Assembly: GCF_050947875.1 (NCBI RefSeq)
Contig: NC_134570.1
Location: forward strand, 226,099,265-226,163,264
Direction of reading: 5' to 3'
Source: Dermacentor variabilis
Lineage: Eukaryota > Arthropoda > Arachnida > Ixodida > Ixodidae
DNA length: 64,000 nt
Shown here piece after piece: positions 42,201 to 50,925 of the stretch. The stretch's first letter is position 1; each line of letters opens with the position of its first letter. Made by a program: the position numbers and the translations under genes. Below the pieces are notes generated by a model. That model saw nothing but the letters and a program-made list of their open reading frames with translations. It was not told the DNA's origin and ran no database searches.

Positions 42201-43627
42201 TACCACTGCGTTTTATAATTTTTTCTCATCCGCATGTTGAGATGCGACCCCTACGCTGCTTGAGATCCGCATACTGTATTTCCTCCCACGACTCCCACGT
42301 GAATAACACTGAAAGGGCAACTGCGGAAGAACTGCGTGCCAACATTGACTCTTATAGTGCACAGCAATATGAGACTTGAGCACTGGTGTACCACTGCCTT
42401 TTATAATTTTTCTCAACCGCATATTGAGATCCGACCCCCATGCTGCTTGAGATCGCCATGTTTTTTTTCCTTTCACGACTTGCCGGCGTATAACTCTGAA
42501 AGGGCAACTGCGGAAGAACGGCGTGCCAACATTGATTCTTACAGTGCACCGCAATATGAGACATGAGTACTGGCGTAGCAGGACGTTTTATAATTTTTTC
42601 TTATCCGCATGTTGAGATGCGACCCCCACGCTGCTTGAGATCAGCATATTTGTCCTTCCACGACTCGCCGGCGAATAACACTGAAAGCGCAACTGCAGAA
42701 GAACTGCGTGCCAACATTGATTCTTACAGTGCACCGCAATATGAGACACGAGTACTGGTGTACCACTGCGTTTTATAATTTTTCCTCAACCGCAAATTCA
42801 GATCCGAACACCATGCTGCTTAAGATCCGCATATTTTTTTCCTTCCAGGACTTGCCGGCGTATAACTCTGAAAGGGCAACTGCGGGAGAACTGCGTGCCA
42901 ACATTGATTCTTACAGTGCACCGCAATATGAGACATGAGTACTGGTATACGACTGCGTTTTATAATTTTTTCTCATCCGCATGTTGAGATGCGACCCCTA
43001 CGCTGCTTGAGATCCGCATACTTTATTTCCTCCCACGACTCCCACGTAAATAACACTTAAAGGGCAACTGCGGAAGAACTGCGTGCCAACATTGATCTTA
43101 CAGTGCACCGCAATGTGACCCATGAGTACCGGTCTACCACGGCGTTGTATAATTTTTTTTCAACCGCATGTTCAGATCGGACCTCCATGGTGCTTGAGAT
43201 CCGCAAATTTCTTTTCCTTCCACCACTCGCCGGCGAATAACACTGAAAGGGAATGCGGAAGAACTGCGTGCCAACATTGACTCTTATAGTGCACCGTAAT
43301 ATGAGACGTGAGTACTGGTGTAGCACTGCGTTTTATAATTTTTTGTCAACCGCATGTTCAGATCCGACCCCCATGCTGCTTGTGACCTGCTTATTTTTTC
43401 CTTCCACAACTCGCCGGCGAATAACACTGAAATGCCAACTGCGGAAGAACTGCGTGCCAACATTGATTCTTACAGTGCACCGTAATATGAGACATCAGTA
43501 CTAGTGTACCACTGCGTTCTATAATTATTTTTCAACCGCATGTTCAGATCCGACCACCATGGTGCTTGAGATCCGCAAATTTTTTATCCTTCCACCACTC
43601 GCCGGCAAATACCACTGAAAGGGCAAC
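30286..43627 (+). repeat. Large satellite duplication, copy B (~13.3 kb)
   Basis: This is the second copy of the 18.35-30.20 kb segment. Relative to copy A it has lost four monomers near 35.5 kb. It has gained a two-monomer pair near 37.3 kb and one full 10-monomer unit of 1,861 bp. The junction at about 30,204-30,286 is hybrid: the front half of a GGTGCTCCACTGCG-type monomer runs straight into the TTTTTTTTCACAAGCG-type monomer without breaking the repeat phase. That is the expected product of unequal crossing-over between non-allelic monomers. Confidence 0.88.
36979..42187 (+). repeat. 10-monomer HOR, two full 1,861-bp units plus an 8-mer
   Basis: Units begin at about 36,979, 38,840 and 40,701 with an offset of exactly 1,861 bp at every landmark checked (36,989/38,850/40,711; 37,319/39,180/41,041; 37,917/39,778/41,639; 38,092/39,953/41,814). 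Ten distinguishable monomer types occur in fixed order; one type with the TTTCATAGTTTTTTC variant appears at two positions in the unit. The third unit stops after eight monomers at about 42,187, where the more diverged flank starts. Copies differ at only a few bases, for example GAGCTCC against GAACTCC near 38,900 and 40,760. This is the cleanest higher-order repeat in the window. Confidence 0.9.
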
Positions 43628-43783
43628 TGCGGAAGAACTGCGTTCCAACATTGACTCTTATAGTGGACCGCAATATGAGACGTGAGTACTGGTGTACCAC
43701 TGCATTCTAATATTTTTTCTCAACCGCATATTGAGATCCGACCCCCATGCTGCTTGAGATCCGCATATTTTTTCTTCCACGGC

Positions 43784-43795
43784 TCGCTGGCGAAT
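43784..43795. repeat. Left target-site duplication of the LINE
   Basis: TCGCTGGCGAAT directly precedes the first LINE base and recurs at 49,741-49,752. It is a variant of the palindrome-containing segment of the satellite monomer (usual form TCGCCGGCGAAT). Because the LINE tail ends in ATC, one or two of the twelve bases on the right side could belong to the tail. Confidence 0.93.
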
Positions 43796-44317
43796 CCCCG
43801 CTGGGGTGTCTGCGCAAGCAGGCGTTTGGTGTGTTGCGACACCACGTACCCGAGCACACGAGGGTTGGACCCTCCAGCGTGTAGCCGTGCGCGGCTTAGC
43901 CGTGTCCGGGGAAAGGAGGATCCTGGGGGTTGAGCCGATGCCGGGTGTTTGGACCTTTAAGGCCCCCCGGCGGAGGCAACACACCCCTTTGGCCTCTGCT
44001 TCACGTAGACGGCACCCCCGGACTGACCCACCCGGGGGAAATCGGCAGTCGCCTTTTCCTGTCTCTCTCTCCTGAAACCTTCGTCTTTCCCTTCCACTTT
44101 TAGTACTTTCCTGTCTCCTTCTCTCTTCTATTTACTTCCTTCTTCTTGGTGGCAAGGGTTAACCCTGTGTGGCTATCCAACCTTGGGTACACCATATTTG
44201 GTTATAGTGGCGGCGTACGACTGGCGTCGTGCAGACTTGCATGCAAGTTCTGCCGCGTCCCCTCGTTGGGCTCCGTGGTGGGCGGTCGGCGCTGTTGCCG
44301 AATGTATACATTTTTTC
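43796..44317 (+). other. LINE 5' UTR with hairpin cluster and pyrimidine tract
   Basis: The first 120 bases form a chain of perfect or near-perfect hairpins: CCCC-GCT-GGGG at 43,796-43,806; GTCTGC-GCAA-GCAGGC with a GNRA-type loop at 43,808-43,823; TGGTGT/ACACCA at 43,827-43,844; ACAC plus GAGGGT closing on ACCCTC and GTGT at 43,856-43,882; AGCCG-TGCG-CGGCT at 43,883-43,896. CCCCG at the very 5' end could instead pair with CGGGG at 43,907-43,911 and enclose the rest. From about 44,050 to 44,150 the strand is strongly pyrimidine-rich. LINE leaders commonly carry an internal RNA polymerase II promoter, and some carry self-cleaving ribozymes. I see structure here but cannot assign either function. 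Confidence 0.65.
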
Positions 44318-45613
44318 ATGGAAACTCCTTTCCCCAAACTCCCTGATCGCCCTCAGAAACGAGGGCGCACCGAAGATCTCTTTCAATTTTTCGGACGACA
44401 AGTCCACAACTTTCCTCGATTCCACGTGATTCACTCAGAAAAGCCAGACAAACTAGTGCGATCCATTTCACCGTTCCTTGTTTCCAAGTCTTTGACCGAA
44501 GTTTTCGGTACAGGATATAAGGTGTCGAGAATGTCAAGTGGTGATCTCCTTTTGGAACTCCAAAATCAGAAGCAGTATGAGAAGCTGCCAAAACTTGTGT
44601 CATTTGGGGAGACTCAAGTAACAGTAACCCCACACCGTACCATGAACACAAGCCGCGGTGTTGTCTCGGACGATGACTTGCTGGAGCTCACTGAGGATGA
44701 ACTCTTGGAGGGCTTCAGTGACCAGAACGTTATCAATGTTAAAAGAATTAAGATCAGGCGTGACAGCAAAGAAATCAAGACCAAACACCTTATATTAACT
44801 TTCGGCTCAAGTATTCTGCCCGAGTCTGTAGAGGCCGGGTACATCAAGCTCCGTGTTAGGCCATATGTTCCAAATCCGCTTAGATGTTTCAAATGCCAAC
44901 GCTTCGGCCACAGTTCGCAGAGCTGCCGAGGCCGTCAAACCTGTGCGAAGTGCAGTGCACACGAACATAATTCTGAAGCTTGCGTGAACACTCTCCATTG
45001 TGTAAACTGTGAAGGCGAGCACGCCGCATACTCGCGGTCGTGCCCGTCCTGGAAAAAAGAGAAAGACATAGTCACAATCAAAGTAAAGGAAAACATATCC
45101 TTCAAAGAGGCACGCAGGCGGGTCGCATACCTGCCTAAGAACACATATGCCGAAGTGGCGCGTCAGGGGGCAGCGTCACAACGGCCTCCGGCGGCTGTCC
45201 GACCCACAGGCAGTGAGTCGGCAGGTACGCCATCTGCCCCCGCGGCGGTTGCAGCAAGCGCTGCTCCGTCAACCCTGAATGAGGGATCATCGACCCCGAA
45301 GGTTGACGCAGCCGAGGCTGCCCCGGCCTGCCCGGCCCCTTCCTGCGCTCGCAACAGCCGGCGCAGCCAAATCTCTCGGGGAGCCCCATCGACCTCCGGG
45401 CTGGTGGGCGCAGGGGTCTTGCCCTCCAAGGCGGGACCCTCTCTAGTAACTTCTCGCTCGCAAGAGCACGTGTCCGGCGCCTCACAAGAGGCAATGGACA
45501 CTACACCTATTCCCAAGGCGCACCAAGCGCCTAAGGAGCGGCGAGGCTCACTCGAACGCTCCAGAAAGGGCAGAACCCCTGTTACAGGGCCTCGAAAGAG
45601 CTCTGTAACCTAA
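44318..45613 (+). CDS. LINE ORF1 protein, gag-like RNA-binding protein with three zinc knuckles
   Basis: The frame is intact and encodes 431 residues. Its expected role is to bind the element's RNA and form the retrotransposition particle. The first ~185 residues are the conserved N-terminal part typical of I/Jockey-type ORF1 proteins, where RNA-recognition-like folds are known. Three knuckles follow: CX2CX4HX4C at residues 190-203, CX2CX4HX4C at 209-222, and CX2CX3HX6C at 228-242, the last followed by Pro-Ser-Trp and basic residues. From about residue 275 the protein is rich in Ala, Pro, Ser and Arg, probably disordered. The start at 44,318 (ATG followed by GAA) is preferred because the homologous-looking sequence begins there. 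An in-frame ATG at 44,183 would add 45 residues of unconserved appearance from the leader. ORF2 follows 44 bp later in another frame. Confidence 0.85.
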   Translation: METPFPKLPDRPQKRGRTEDLFQFFGRQVHNFPRFHVIHSEKPDKLVRSISPFLVSKSLTEVFGTGYKVSRMSSGDLLLELQNQKQYEKLPKLVSFGETQVTVTPHRTMNTSRGVVSDDDLLELTEDELLEGFSDQNVINVKRIKIRRDSKEIKTKHLILTFGSSILPESVEAGYIKLRVRPYVPNPLRCFKCQRFGHSSQSCRGRQTCAKCSAHEHNSEACVNTLHCVNCEGEHAAYSRSCPSWKKEKDIVTIKVKENISFKEARRRVAYLPKNTYAEVARQGAASQRPPAAVRPTGSESAGTPSAPAAVAASAAPSTLNEGSSTPKVDAAEAAPACPAPSCARNSRRSQISRGAPSTSGLVGAGVLPSKAGPSLVTSRSQEHVSGASQEAMDTTPIPKAHQAPKERRGSLERSRKGRTPVTGPRKSSVT

Positions 45614-47410
45614 GGCATCACCTGTTTCCATACACACAGCACTTATTAACCTTCAATATGGATACACAAATTATTCAATGGAACGTTAGTGGTCTTCTTA
45701 GGAACCTTGATGACGTACAAGAACTCATACACAAACACAATCCAAAAGTGCTGTGTTTACAGGAAACACACCTAAAATCAAAACATACAAACTTTCTCCG
45801 ACAGTACATAACTTATCGAAAAGATCGCGATGATGCTGTCGCATCATCGGGCGGTGTTGCCATTGTTATTCAGAAAGGCATAGCATGTCAACGTTTGCAG
45901 CTACAAACGCCCCTTGAAGCAGTGGCGGTTTGTGCTGTTCTCCAAAACAAACTTATCACTGTGTGCTCGCTCTATATACCCCCACATTACAAATTAACTA
46001 AGTATGAATTTCAGTCCTTCATAGATGAATTGCCAGAACCTTATATTGTTCTTGGCGATTTCAATGCACACAACTACCTGTGGGGCGACCCTCGTATACA
46101 TGCGCGAGGACGACTTGTTGAACAGTTCCTTCTCTCTTCTGGTGCGTGCCTGTTGAATAAGAAGGAACACACATATTACTCTCTTGCAAACAGAACATAT
46201 TCTTCAATAGATCTTAGCCTAGTTTCCCCGTCACTACTGTCTGAATTTGAATGGGAAGTTAACAACAATCCTTACGGAAGTGACCACTTCCCCATACTAC
46301 TAAGATCACCTAAAGATATCGAATATCCACCACAGGCTCCTAGGTGGAAGGTTGACACAGCTGACTGGGAGAAATTCCGCACCCTAACTAGTATATCATG
46401 GGATGACATGTCCTCGTTAGAAATTGATGCTGCTGTTGAATATTTTACAGCCTTTATAATAGATGCCGCATCAAAATGCATATCAGAAATAAATGGCCTG
46501 GCATGCAAACGGCGTGTCCCGTGGTGGAACGACGATTGTAGAATCGCTCGTAAAAAACAGAACAAAGCGTGGGGGTTGCTACGCGCGTCTCCCACTGCGG
46601 AGAATCTTATTAACTTTAAGAAAGTAAAGTCCCAGGGCAGGAGAACCCGCCGACAGGCTAAAAGAGAAAGTTGGGAAAAGTTCTTATCAAGTACAAATTC
46701 CTATACAGATGAGGCCAAAGTATGGAACAAAGTTAATAGGATAAAAGGACGACAAACATATTCACTTCCTCTGGTAAACACACAAGGTGAAACACTGAAA
46801 GATCAGGCCGACTCACTTGGGGAGCATTTCGAGAGCGTATCGAGCTCAACCCATTATTCTCAGTCCTTTCTCAAATATAAACAGATAGAAGAATGTAAGC
46901 CAATAATTAGGAACTCCAGACAGAATGAACCCTATAACCGGCCTTTCAGTATTGCCGAGTTGAGAGCTGCCTTGAACACATGCAAAAGCACTGCACCGGG
47001 ACCTGACAGAGTCATGTATGATATGATCAGAAACTTACATGCTGACACACAAGTTACACTACTCACACTTTACAACACTATTTTAGCTGCGGGATACCTC
47101 CCATCTACATGGAAAGAGGCGATTGTCGTTCCTGTCCTGAAGCACGGAAAAGACCCCTCCTTGACAGCAAGTTATCGTCCAATAGCTCTTACGAATTGTT
47201 TGTGTAAGCTCTTTGAAAAAATGATTAATCACAGACTCATACACTTCCTTGAATTCAACAATATACTCGATCCCTATCAGTGTGGCTTCAGACAAGGGCG
47301 GTCAACAACAGATCATCTTGTGCGCATTGAAGGATGTATTCGCGATGCCTTTGTACACAAACAGTATTTCCTCTCCATATTCCTCGATATGGAGAAGGCA
47401 TATGATACAA

Positions 47411-47414
47411 CTGG
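47411..47414 (+). other. Frameshift 1 in ORF2 (one base missing)
   Basis: Just after reverse-transcriptase motif A (AYDTT), the frame that began at 45,658 runs into unrelated residues and stops at 47,467-47,469. The continuing conserved frame picks up from 47,412 as W-R-D-G. The loss of a single T from a likely TT explains it. Confidence 0.85.
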
Positions 47415-47930
47415 CGCGACGGGATCTTGCGAGATTTGTCGGGAATGGGCATCTGTGGAAATATGTTGAAAATAATTGAAAGCTATTTGTCCAATCGTAC
47501 CTTCCGTGTAAAAGTCGGCAATGCACTGTCACGTCCCTTTACCCAGGAAACTGGTGTACCCCAGGGAGGCGTGCTCAGCTGCACTCTCTTTATTGTTAAG
47601 ATGAACAAACTACGTGCTTCACTACCACCTGCCATCTTTTATTCCGTATACGTAGACGATATACAAATAGGCTTCAAATCCTGCAACCTCACAGTATGCG
47701 AAAGACAGGTACAGCAGGGCTTAAACAAAGTGTCCAAATGGGCAGACCAAAACGGATTTAAGGTCAACCCCCACAAAAGTTCTTGTGTTCACTTCACAAG
47801 AAAGAGAGGCCTGGTCGCAGATCCTTGTGTAGAACTAGGCGGACAACAAATTCCTGTCAACAAAGAACACAAATTCCTAGGTGTTATTCTTGACTCCAGG
47901 CTCACTTTCATTCCTCACTTAAAACATCTT

Positions 47931-47938
47931 AAAAAAAA
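47931..47938 (+). other. Frameshift 2 in ORF2, A8 homopolymer
   Basis: The reverse-transcriptase frame reaches a run of eight A bases and then terminates at 47,952-47,954. The thumb-domain frame that continues through 47,951 is rejoined if the run had nine. A one-base contraction in a homopolymer is a frequent sequencing or consensus error, and also a frequent real mutation. Confidence 0.8.
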
Positions 47939-48739
47939 TGCCTTAGAACAATGAACATACTTAAAGTACTATCCCACACAACGTGGGGTAGCGACAGACA
48001 GTGTTTATTGAATATTTACAGGAGCCTAGTTCGATCACGGTTAGATTATGGTGCCGTAGTATACCACTCTGCCGCACCGAGCGCGCTTAAGATGTTAGAT
48101 CCCGTACACCATCTGGGTATCCGTCTGGCCACTGGCGCATTTAGGACAAGCCCTGTTGAAAGTTTATATGTAGAGTCAAATGAGTGGCCACTCCATCTTC
48201 AGCGAACCAACATCAGCTTAACGTATTTTCTCAAGGGTCGCTCTAATAAGGAACATCCATGTTTTACAACCATTAACGACTTCACATGTGAAACACTTTT
48301 TAATAACAGACCCTCTATGAGACTTCCTTTCTCACTGCGTGCAAGAGAACTTAGCAAGGAAATGGATGTCCCAATTCTTGAACAACGCCTAATGCCTCCA
48401 GCTAAGCTAGTACCGCCCTGGGAGTGGCAGCTGATAGAGTGTGACACATCCTTTGTAGAGGTCACTAAACATGCGCCAGAGACACATATCAAAATGCATT
48501 TCTTGGAGCTCCAGTACAAGTACTCGTGCACAGAGTTTTACACAGACGCTTCTAAGTCGCATGCCGGGGTGTCCTACGCAGCCATTGGTCCATCCTTCTC
48601 GGAATCCGGTGTACTGCACCCTGAAACAACTATATTTACGGCTGAGGCCCATGCACACTTGTCGGCTGTGAAACATATTAGAAAATCAAATATTCAAAAA
48701 ACAATTTTATTTACAGACTCCCTAAGCGTCGTGAAAGCC

Positions 48740-48742
48740 TAG
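48740..48742 (+). other. In-frame amber codon inside RNase H
   Basis: TAG follows the SLSVVKA segment. The same frame remains open and conserved on the other side up to the true stop at 49,373-49,375. It separates the third from the fourth catalytic aspartate of RNase H, so it would remove the end of that domain and the C-terminal zinc finger. A TTG leucine codon changed at one base would account for it. Confidence 0.88.
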
Positions 48743-49375
48743 AAATCACACTGTAAACAAAGAAACCCCGTAATTACTGAGCTCTATTCCATTCTCTGTA
48801 GAGCGTATATGTCTAACCAGCATGTCATTGTATGCTGGGTGCCTGGACATAGGGGCATTGAGGGTAACGTTCTAGCAGACCAGATGGCCACATCAATTTC
48901 ATTGCATACAGTTAATCCTACCCCTTCGGTCCCTGTCACAGACCTGAAGCCTTTTTTAAGAAGGAAACTGCGAAACCACTGGCAACGTAAGTGGGACGCA
49001 GAAGTAAACAACAAACTGCACGTGATAAAGCCACAATTAGGTTCTTGGCCCTCCGTAACAAAATCACGCCGGACAGATGTCCTATTCTGTCGTCTAAGAA
49101 TAGGACACACATTTGGCACACATAACTTTTTACTCACCGGAAACGAGCCTCCAACCTGTGGTAGATGCGGGGAGAGGCTGACCGTCCTCCACGTCCTTCT
49201 GGAGTGTCGGAAAGCCGAATCTGAGAGAAAGAAACATTTTCCCTTAGTATACCGCCAGCACATCCCCCTTCATCCAGTAATGTTACTAGGCCCAGAACCG
49301 CTGTTTGACTCCAGCGCAGTCCTGGGCTTCCTGAAAGACGTTGTATTACATGTTATTAGCCCCACATGTTCATAG

Positions 49376-49740
49376 CGGGTCCTCTCTTCAGAGGATGCCG
49401 CTGTGATAGCTCTTTCTTATAGCACGCGCCTCTAGGCCCTTGTGTTCCAAGGGCTCCGGTGAGGCAGCAGTGCTCCAGATAATTTTACTATCTCTTATAT
49501 CTTTTATTCTGCATCATTCATTTACGATGGATTTTAATGTTCAAAGTATTCGTCATGAGTCACTGCCATAATTTTATAGCACGTAGATTTTACGCACTTT
49601 ACAGCGACAATTTTTAGGCCAGTTTACAGCCAAGTCACATCTCCATAATACATTGTCAACATCACCACTTGTCATGGCGCTCTTTGGCCAAGCCTGGCCC
49701 TTGCGCCATTAAACACCACATATCATCATCATCATCATCA
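49376..49740 (+). other. LINE 3' UTR with nested stem-loops and ATC tail
   Basis: Directly after the ORF2 stop lies TCCTCT-CTTC-AGAGGA (49,380-49,395). A two-level stem follows: GCCTC (49,428-49,432) with GAGGC (49,461-49,465), enclosing GCCCTTG-TGTTC-CAAGGGC (49,436-49,454). The 3'-terminal structure is TGGCGC (49,675-49,680) pairing with GCGCCA (49,703-49,708) around GGCCA-AGCC-TGGCC (49,686-49,699). Fourteen bases later the (ATC)7 tail begins. Terminal stem-loops next to a simple-repeat tail are known in several LINEs as the site recognised by their own reverse transcriptase; that role is inferred here. Confidence 0.75.
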
Positions 49741-49742
49741 TC
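49722..49742 (+). repeat. (ATC)7 3' tail of the LINE
   Basis: Seven perfect ATC triplets end the element instead of poly(A). The last two bases overlap the first two of the right target-site copy. This is consistent with short pairing between the tail and the nicked target during priming. Confidence 0.9.
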
Positions 49743-49752
49743 GCTGGCGAAT
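49741..49752. repeat. Right target-site duplication of the LINE
   Basis: TCGCTGGCGAAT, identical to 43,784-43,795, resumes the satellite exactly where it was interrupted and is followed by AACACTGAAAG of the monomer. Confidence 0.93.
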
Positions 49753-50009
49753 AACACTGAAAGTGCAACTGCGGAAGAACTGCTAGCCAGCATTGTTTCT
49801 TACAGTGCACCGCAATATGAGACATGAGTATTGGTGTACCAGTGCGTTTTATATTTTTTTCTCAACCGTACGTTGAGATCTAACCCCCATGCTACTAGAG
49901 ATCCGCATATTTTTTTCCTTTCGCGACTTGCCGGCGTATAGCTCTGAAAGGGCAACTGCGAAGGAACTGCGTGCCAACATTGATCTTACAGTGCACCGCA
50001 ATATGAGAC

Positions 50010-50925
50010 ATGAGCACTAGTGTACCACGGCGTTTTATAATTTTTTGCATCCGCATGTTGAGATGCGACCCCATCCTGCTTGAGATCCGCATATTTTTTC
50101 CTTCCACGACTCGCCGGCGAATGACACTGAAAGGGCAACTGCGGAAGAACTGCGTGCCAACATTGATCTTACAGTGCACCGCAATATGAGACATGAGCAC
50201 TAGTGTACCACGGCGTTTTATAATTTTTTGCATCCGCATGTTGAGATGCGACCCCATGCTGCTTGAGATCCGCATATTTTTTCCTTCCACGACTCCCACG
50301 CGAATAACACTGAAAGGGCAAGTGTGGAAGAACTGCGTGCCAACATTGATCTTACAGTGCACCGCAATATGAGACATGAGCACTAGTGTACCACGGCGTT
50401 TTATAATTTTTTGCATCCGCATGTTGAGATGCGACCCCATGCTGCTTGAGATCCGCATATTTTTTCCTTCCACGACTCGCCGGCGAATGACACTGAAAGG
50501 GCAACTGCGGAAGAACTGCGTGCCAACATTGATCTGACAGTGCACCGCAATATGAGACATGAGCATTAGTGTACCACGGGGTTTTATAATTTTTTGCATC
50601 CGCATGTTGAGATGCGACCCCATGCTGCTTGAGATCCGCATATTTTTTCCTTCCACGACTCCCACGCGAATAACACTGAAAGCGCAAGTGTGGAAGAACT
50701 GCGTGCCAACATTGATCTGACAGTGCACCGCAATATGAGACATGAGCATTAGTGTACCACGGGGTTTTATAATTTTTTGCATCCGCATGTTGAGATGCGA
50801 CCCCATGCTGCTTGAGATCCGCATATTTTTTCCTTCCACGACTCCCACGCGAATAACACTGAAAGCGCAAGTGTGGAAGAACTGCGTGCCAACATTGATC
50901 TTACAGTGCACCGCAACATGAGACA
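50010..50925 (+). repeat. 183-bp monomer sub-array
   Basis: Landmark starts at 50,010, 50,193, 50,376, 50,559, 50,742 and 50,925 are exactly 183 bp apart. This is shorter than the usual 186-187 because TTTTTTGCATCCG replaces TTTTTTCTCATCCG and because the CGACCCCATG block has fewer C bases. Since 183 is divisible by three, a minus-strand frame stays open across the whole stretch (49,895-51,130). I treat that as a by-product and not as a gene. Confidence 0.88.

Larger units (their letters stand above)
1..43783 (+). repeat. Left satellite array, ~187-bp monomer, higher-order organised
   Basis: This is an uninterrupted head-to-tail tandem repeat. Taking the conserved ATGAGTACTGG as phase zero, successive starts at 43, 231, 418, 604, 789, 975, 1160 and 1346 are 185-188 bp apart, giving about 235 monomers. 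In order, each monomer carries ATGAGTACTGGTGTACC, a TATAA followed by a T-tract, an ACCGCATGTT block, CATGCTGCTTGAGATC, a second T-tract, the palindrome TCGCCGGCGA, GGGCAACTGCGGAAGAA, and CCAACATTGATTCTTACAG before GTGCACCGCAATATGAGAC. At least a dozen monomer types can be told apart by diagnostic variants, such as GTGAATCACTGCG, TTTCATAGTTTTTTC, the CATATGATTGCC variant and TGCAATCTTTTTTT. They recur in ordered blocks, so the array is a higher-order repeat. The 5.2-8.8 kb and 9.9-11.2 kb stretches hold the same types in mixed order, and nothing else is visible there. The repeat length is near nucleosome size, which is typical of centromeric or heterochromatic satellites, but function is unproven. 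No protein is encoded. Confidence 0.98.
45658..49375 (+). pseudogene. LINE ORF2 polyprotein (endonuclease, reverse transcriptase, RNase H), broken
   Basis: About 1,239 codons if the breaks are ignored. It would nick target DNA and copy the element's RNA in place. The start ATG at 45,658 has A at -3 and G at +4. The endonuclease covers residues 1-215, with catalytic-type N9, E36, D134, N136, D185, D209 and H210. The reverse transcriptase shows APGPD at 446-450, SYRPIALTN at 505-513, FRQGRST at 544-550, motif A FLDMEKAYD with D577, a GVPQGGVLS motif near 47,553 and YVDD at 47,649-47,660. RNase H keeps D, E, D and D codons at 48,545, 48,644, 48,716 and 48,878. A C-terminal CX2CX7HX4C lies at 49,157-49,207. 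Breaks: a missing base after about 47,412, a missing A in the A8 run at 47,931-47,938, and an in-frame TAG at 48,740-48,742. No other disabling change was seen, so it is either a young pseudogene or partly an assembly artefact. Confidence 0.9.
43796..49740 (+). mobile_element. Near-full-length non-LTR retrotransposon (LINE, I-group)
   Basis: This 5,945-bp element is inserted in the satellite in the same direction as the conventional monomer reading. In order it has a structured GC-rich 5' leader, a pyrimidine-rich tract, ORF1 with three zinc knuckles, a 44-bp gap, ORF2 (AP-type endonuclease, reverse transcriptase, RNase H, C-terminal CCHC), a 3' UTR ending in a stem-loop, and (ATC)7. It has no long terminal repeats. 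ORF1 plus endonuclease plus RNase H and a simple-repeat 3' tail are the established layout of the I group (I, LOA, R1 and relatives); the exact clade is not settled from motifs alone. Perfect 12-bp target-site duplications flank it, and an empty paralogous site exists at 59,051-59,062. ORF1 is open but ORF2 carries three lesions, so as read here the copy is not autonomous. Confidence 0.95.

Noticed and set aside
1..43783. Hundreds of 60-176-codon open frames on both strands with similar translations
   Set aside because: They are the same satellite monomer read in different frames. They start and stop at monomer-phase positions, shift frame whenever monomer length is not a multiple of three, and show no protein-like conservation. 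Not annotated as genes.
44155..44166. AGGGTTAACCCT as a head-to-head telomere remnant
   Set aside because: A single 12-bp palindrome in the LINE leader with no neighbouring telomeric units; chance or a LINE feature.
44183..44317. Upstream ATG at 44,183 as the ORF1 start
   Set aside because: It adds 45 residues overlapping the structured/leader region with no family-like sequence; the ATG at 44,318 fits the usual ORF1 N-terminus better. It remains possible.
45135..45516. Minus-strand open frames opposite the ORF1 C-terminus
   Set aside because: GC-rich shadow frames of the Ala/Pro-rich tail of ORF1, without recognisable domains.
43796..49740. Endogenous retrovirus or LTR element
   Set aside because: No long terminal repeats, protease or integrase; AP-type endonuclease, simple-repeat 3' tail and 12-bp target duplication identify a non-LTR element.
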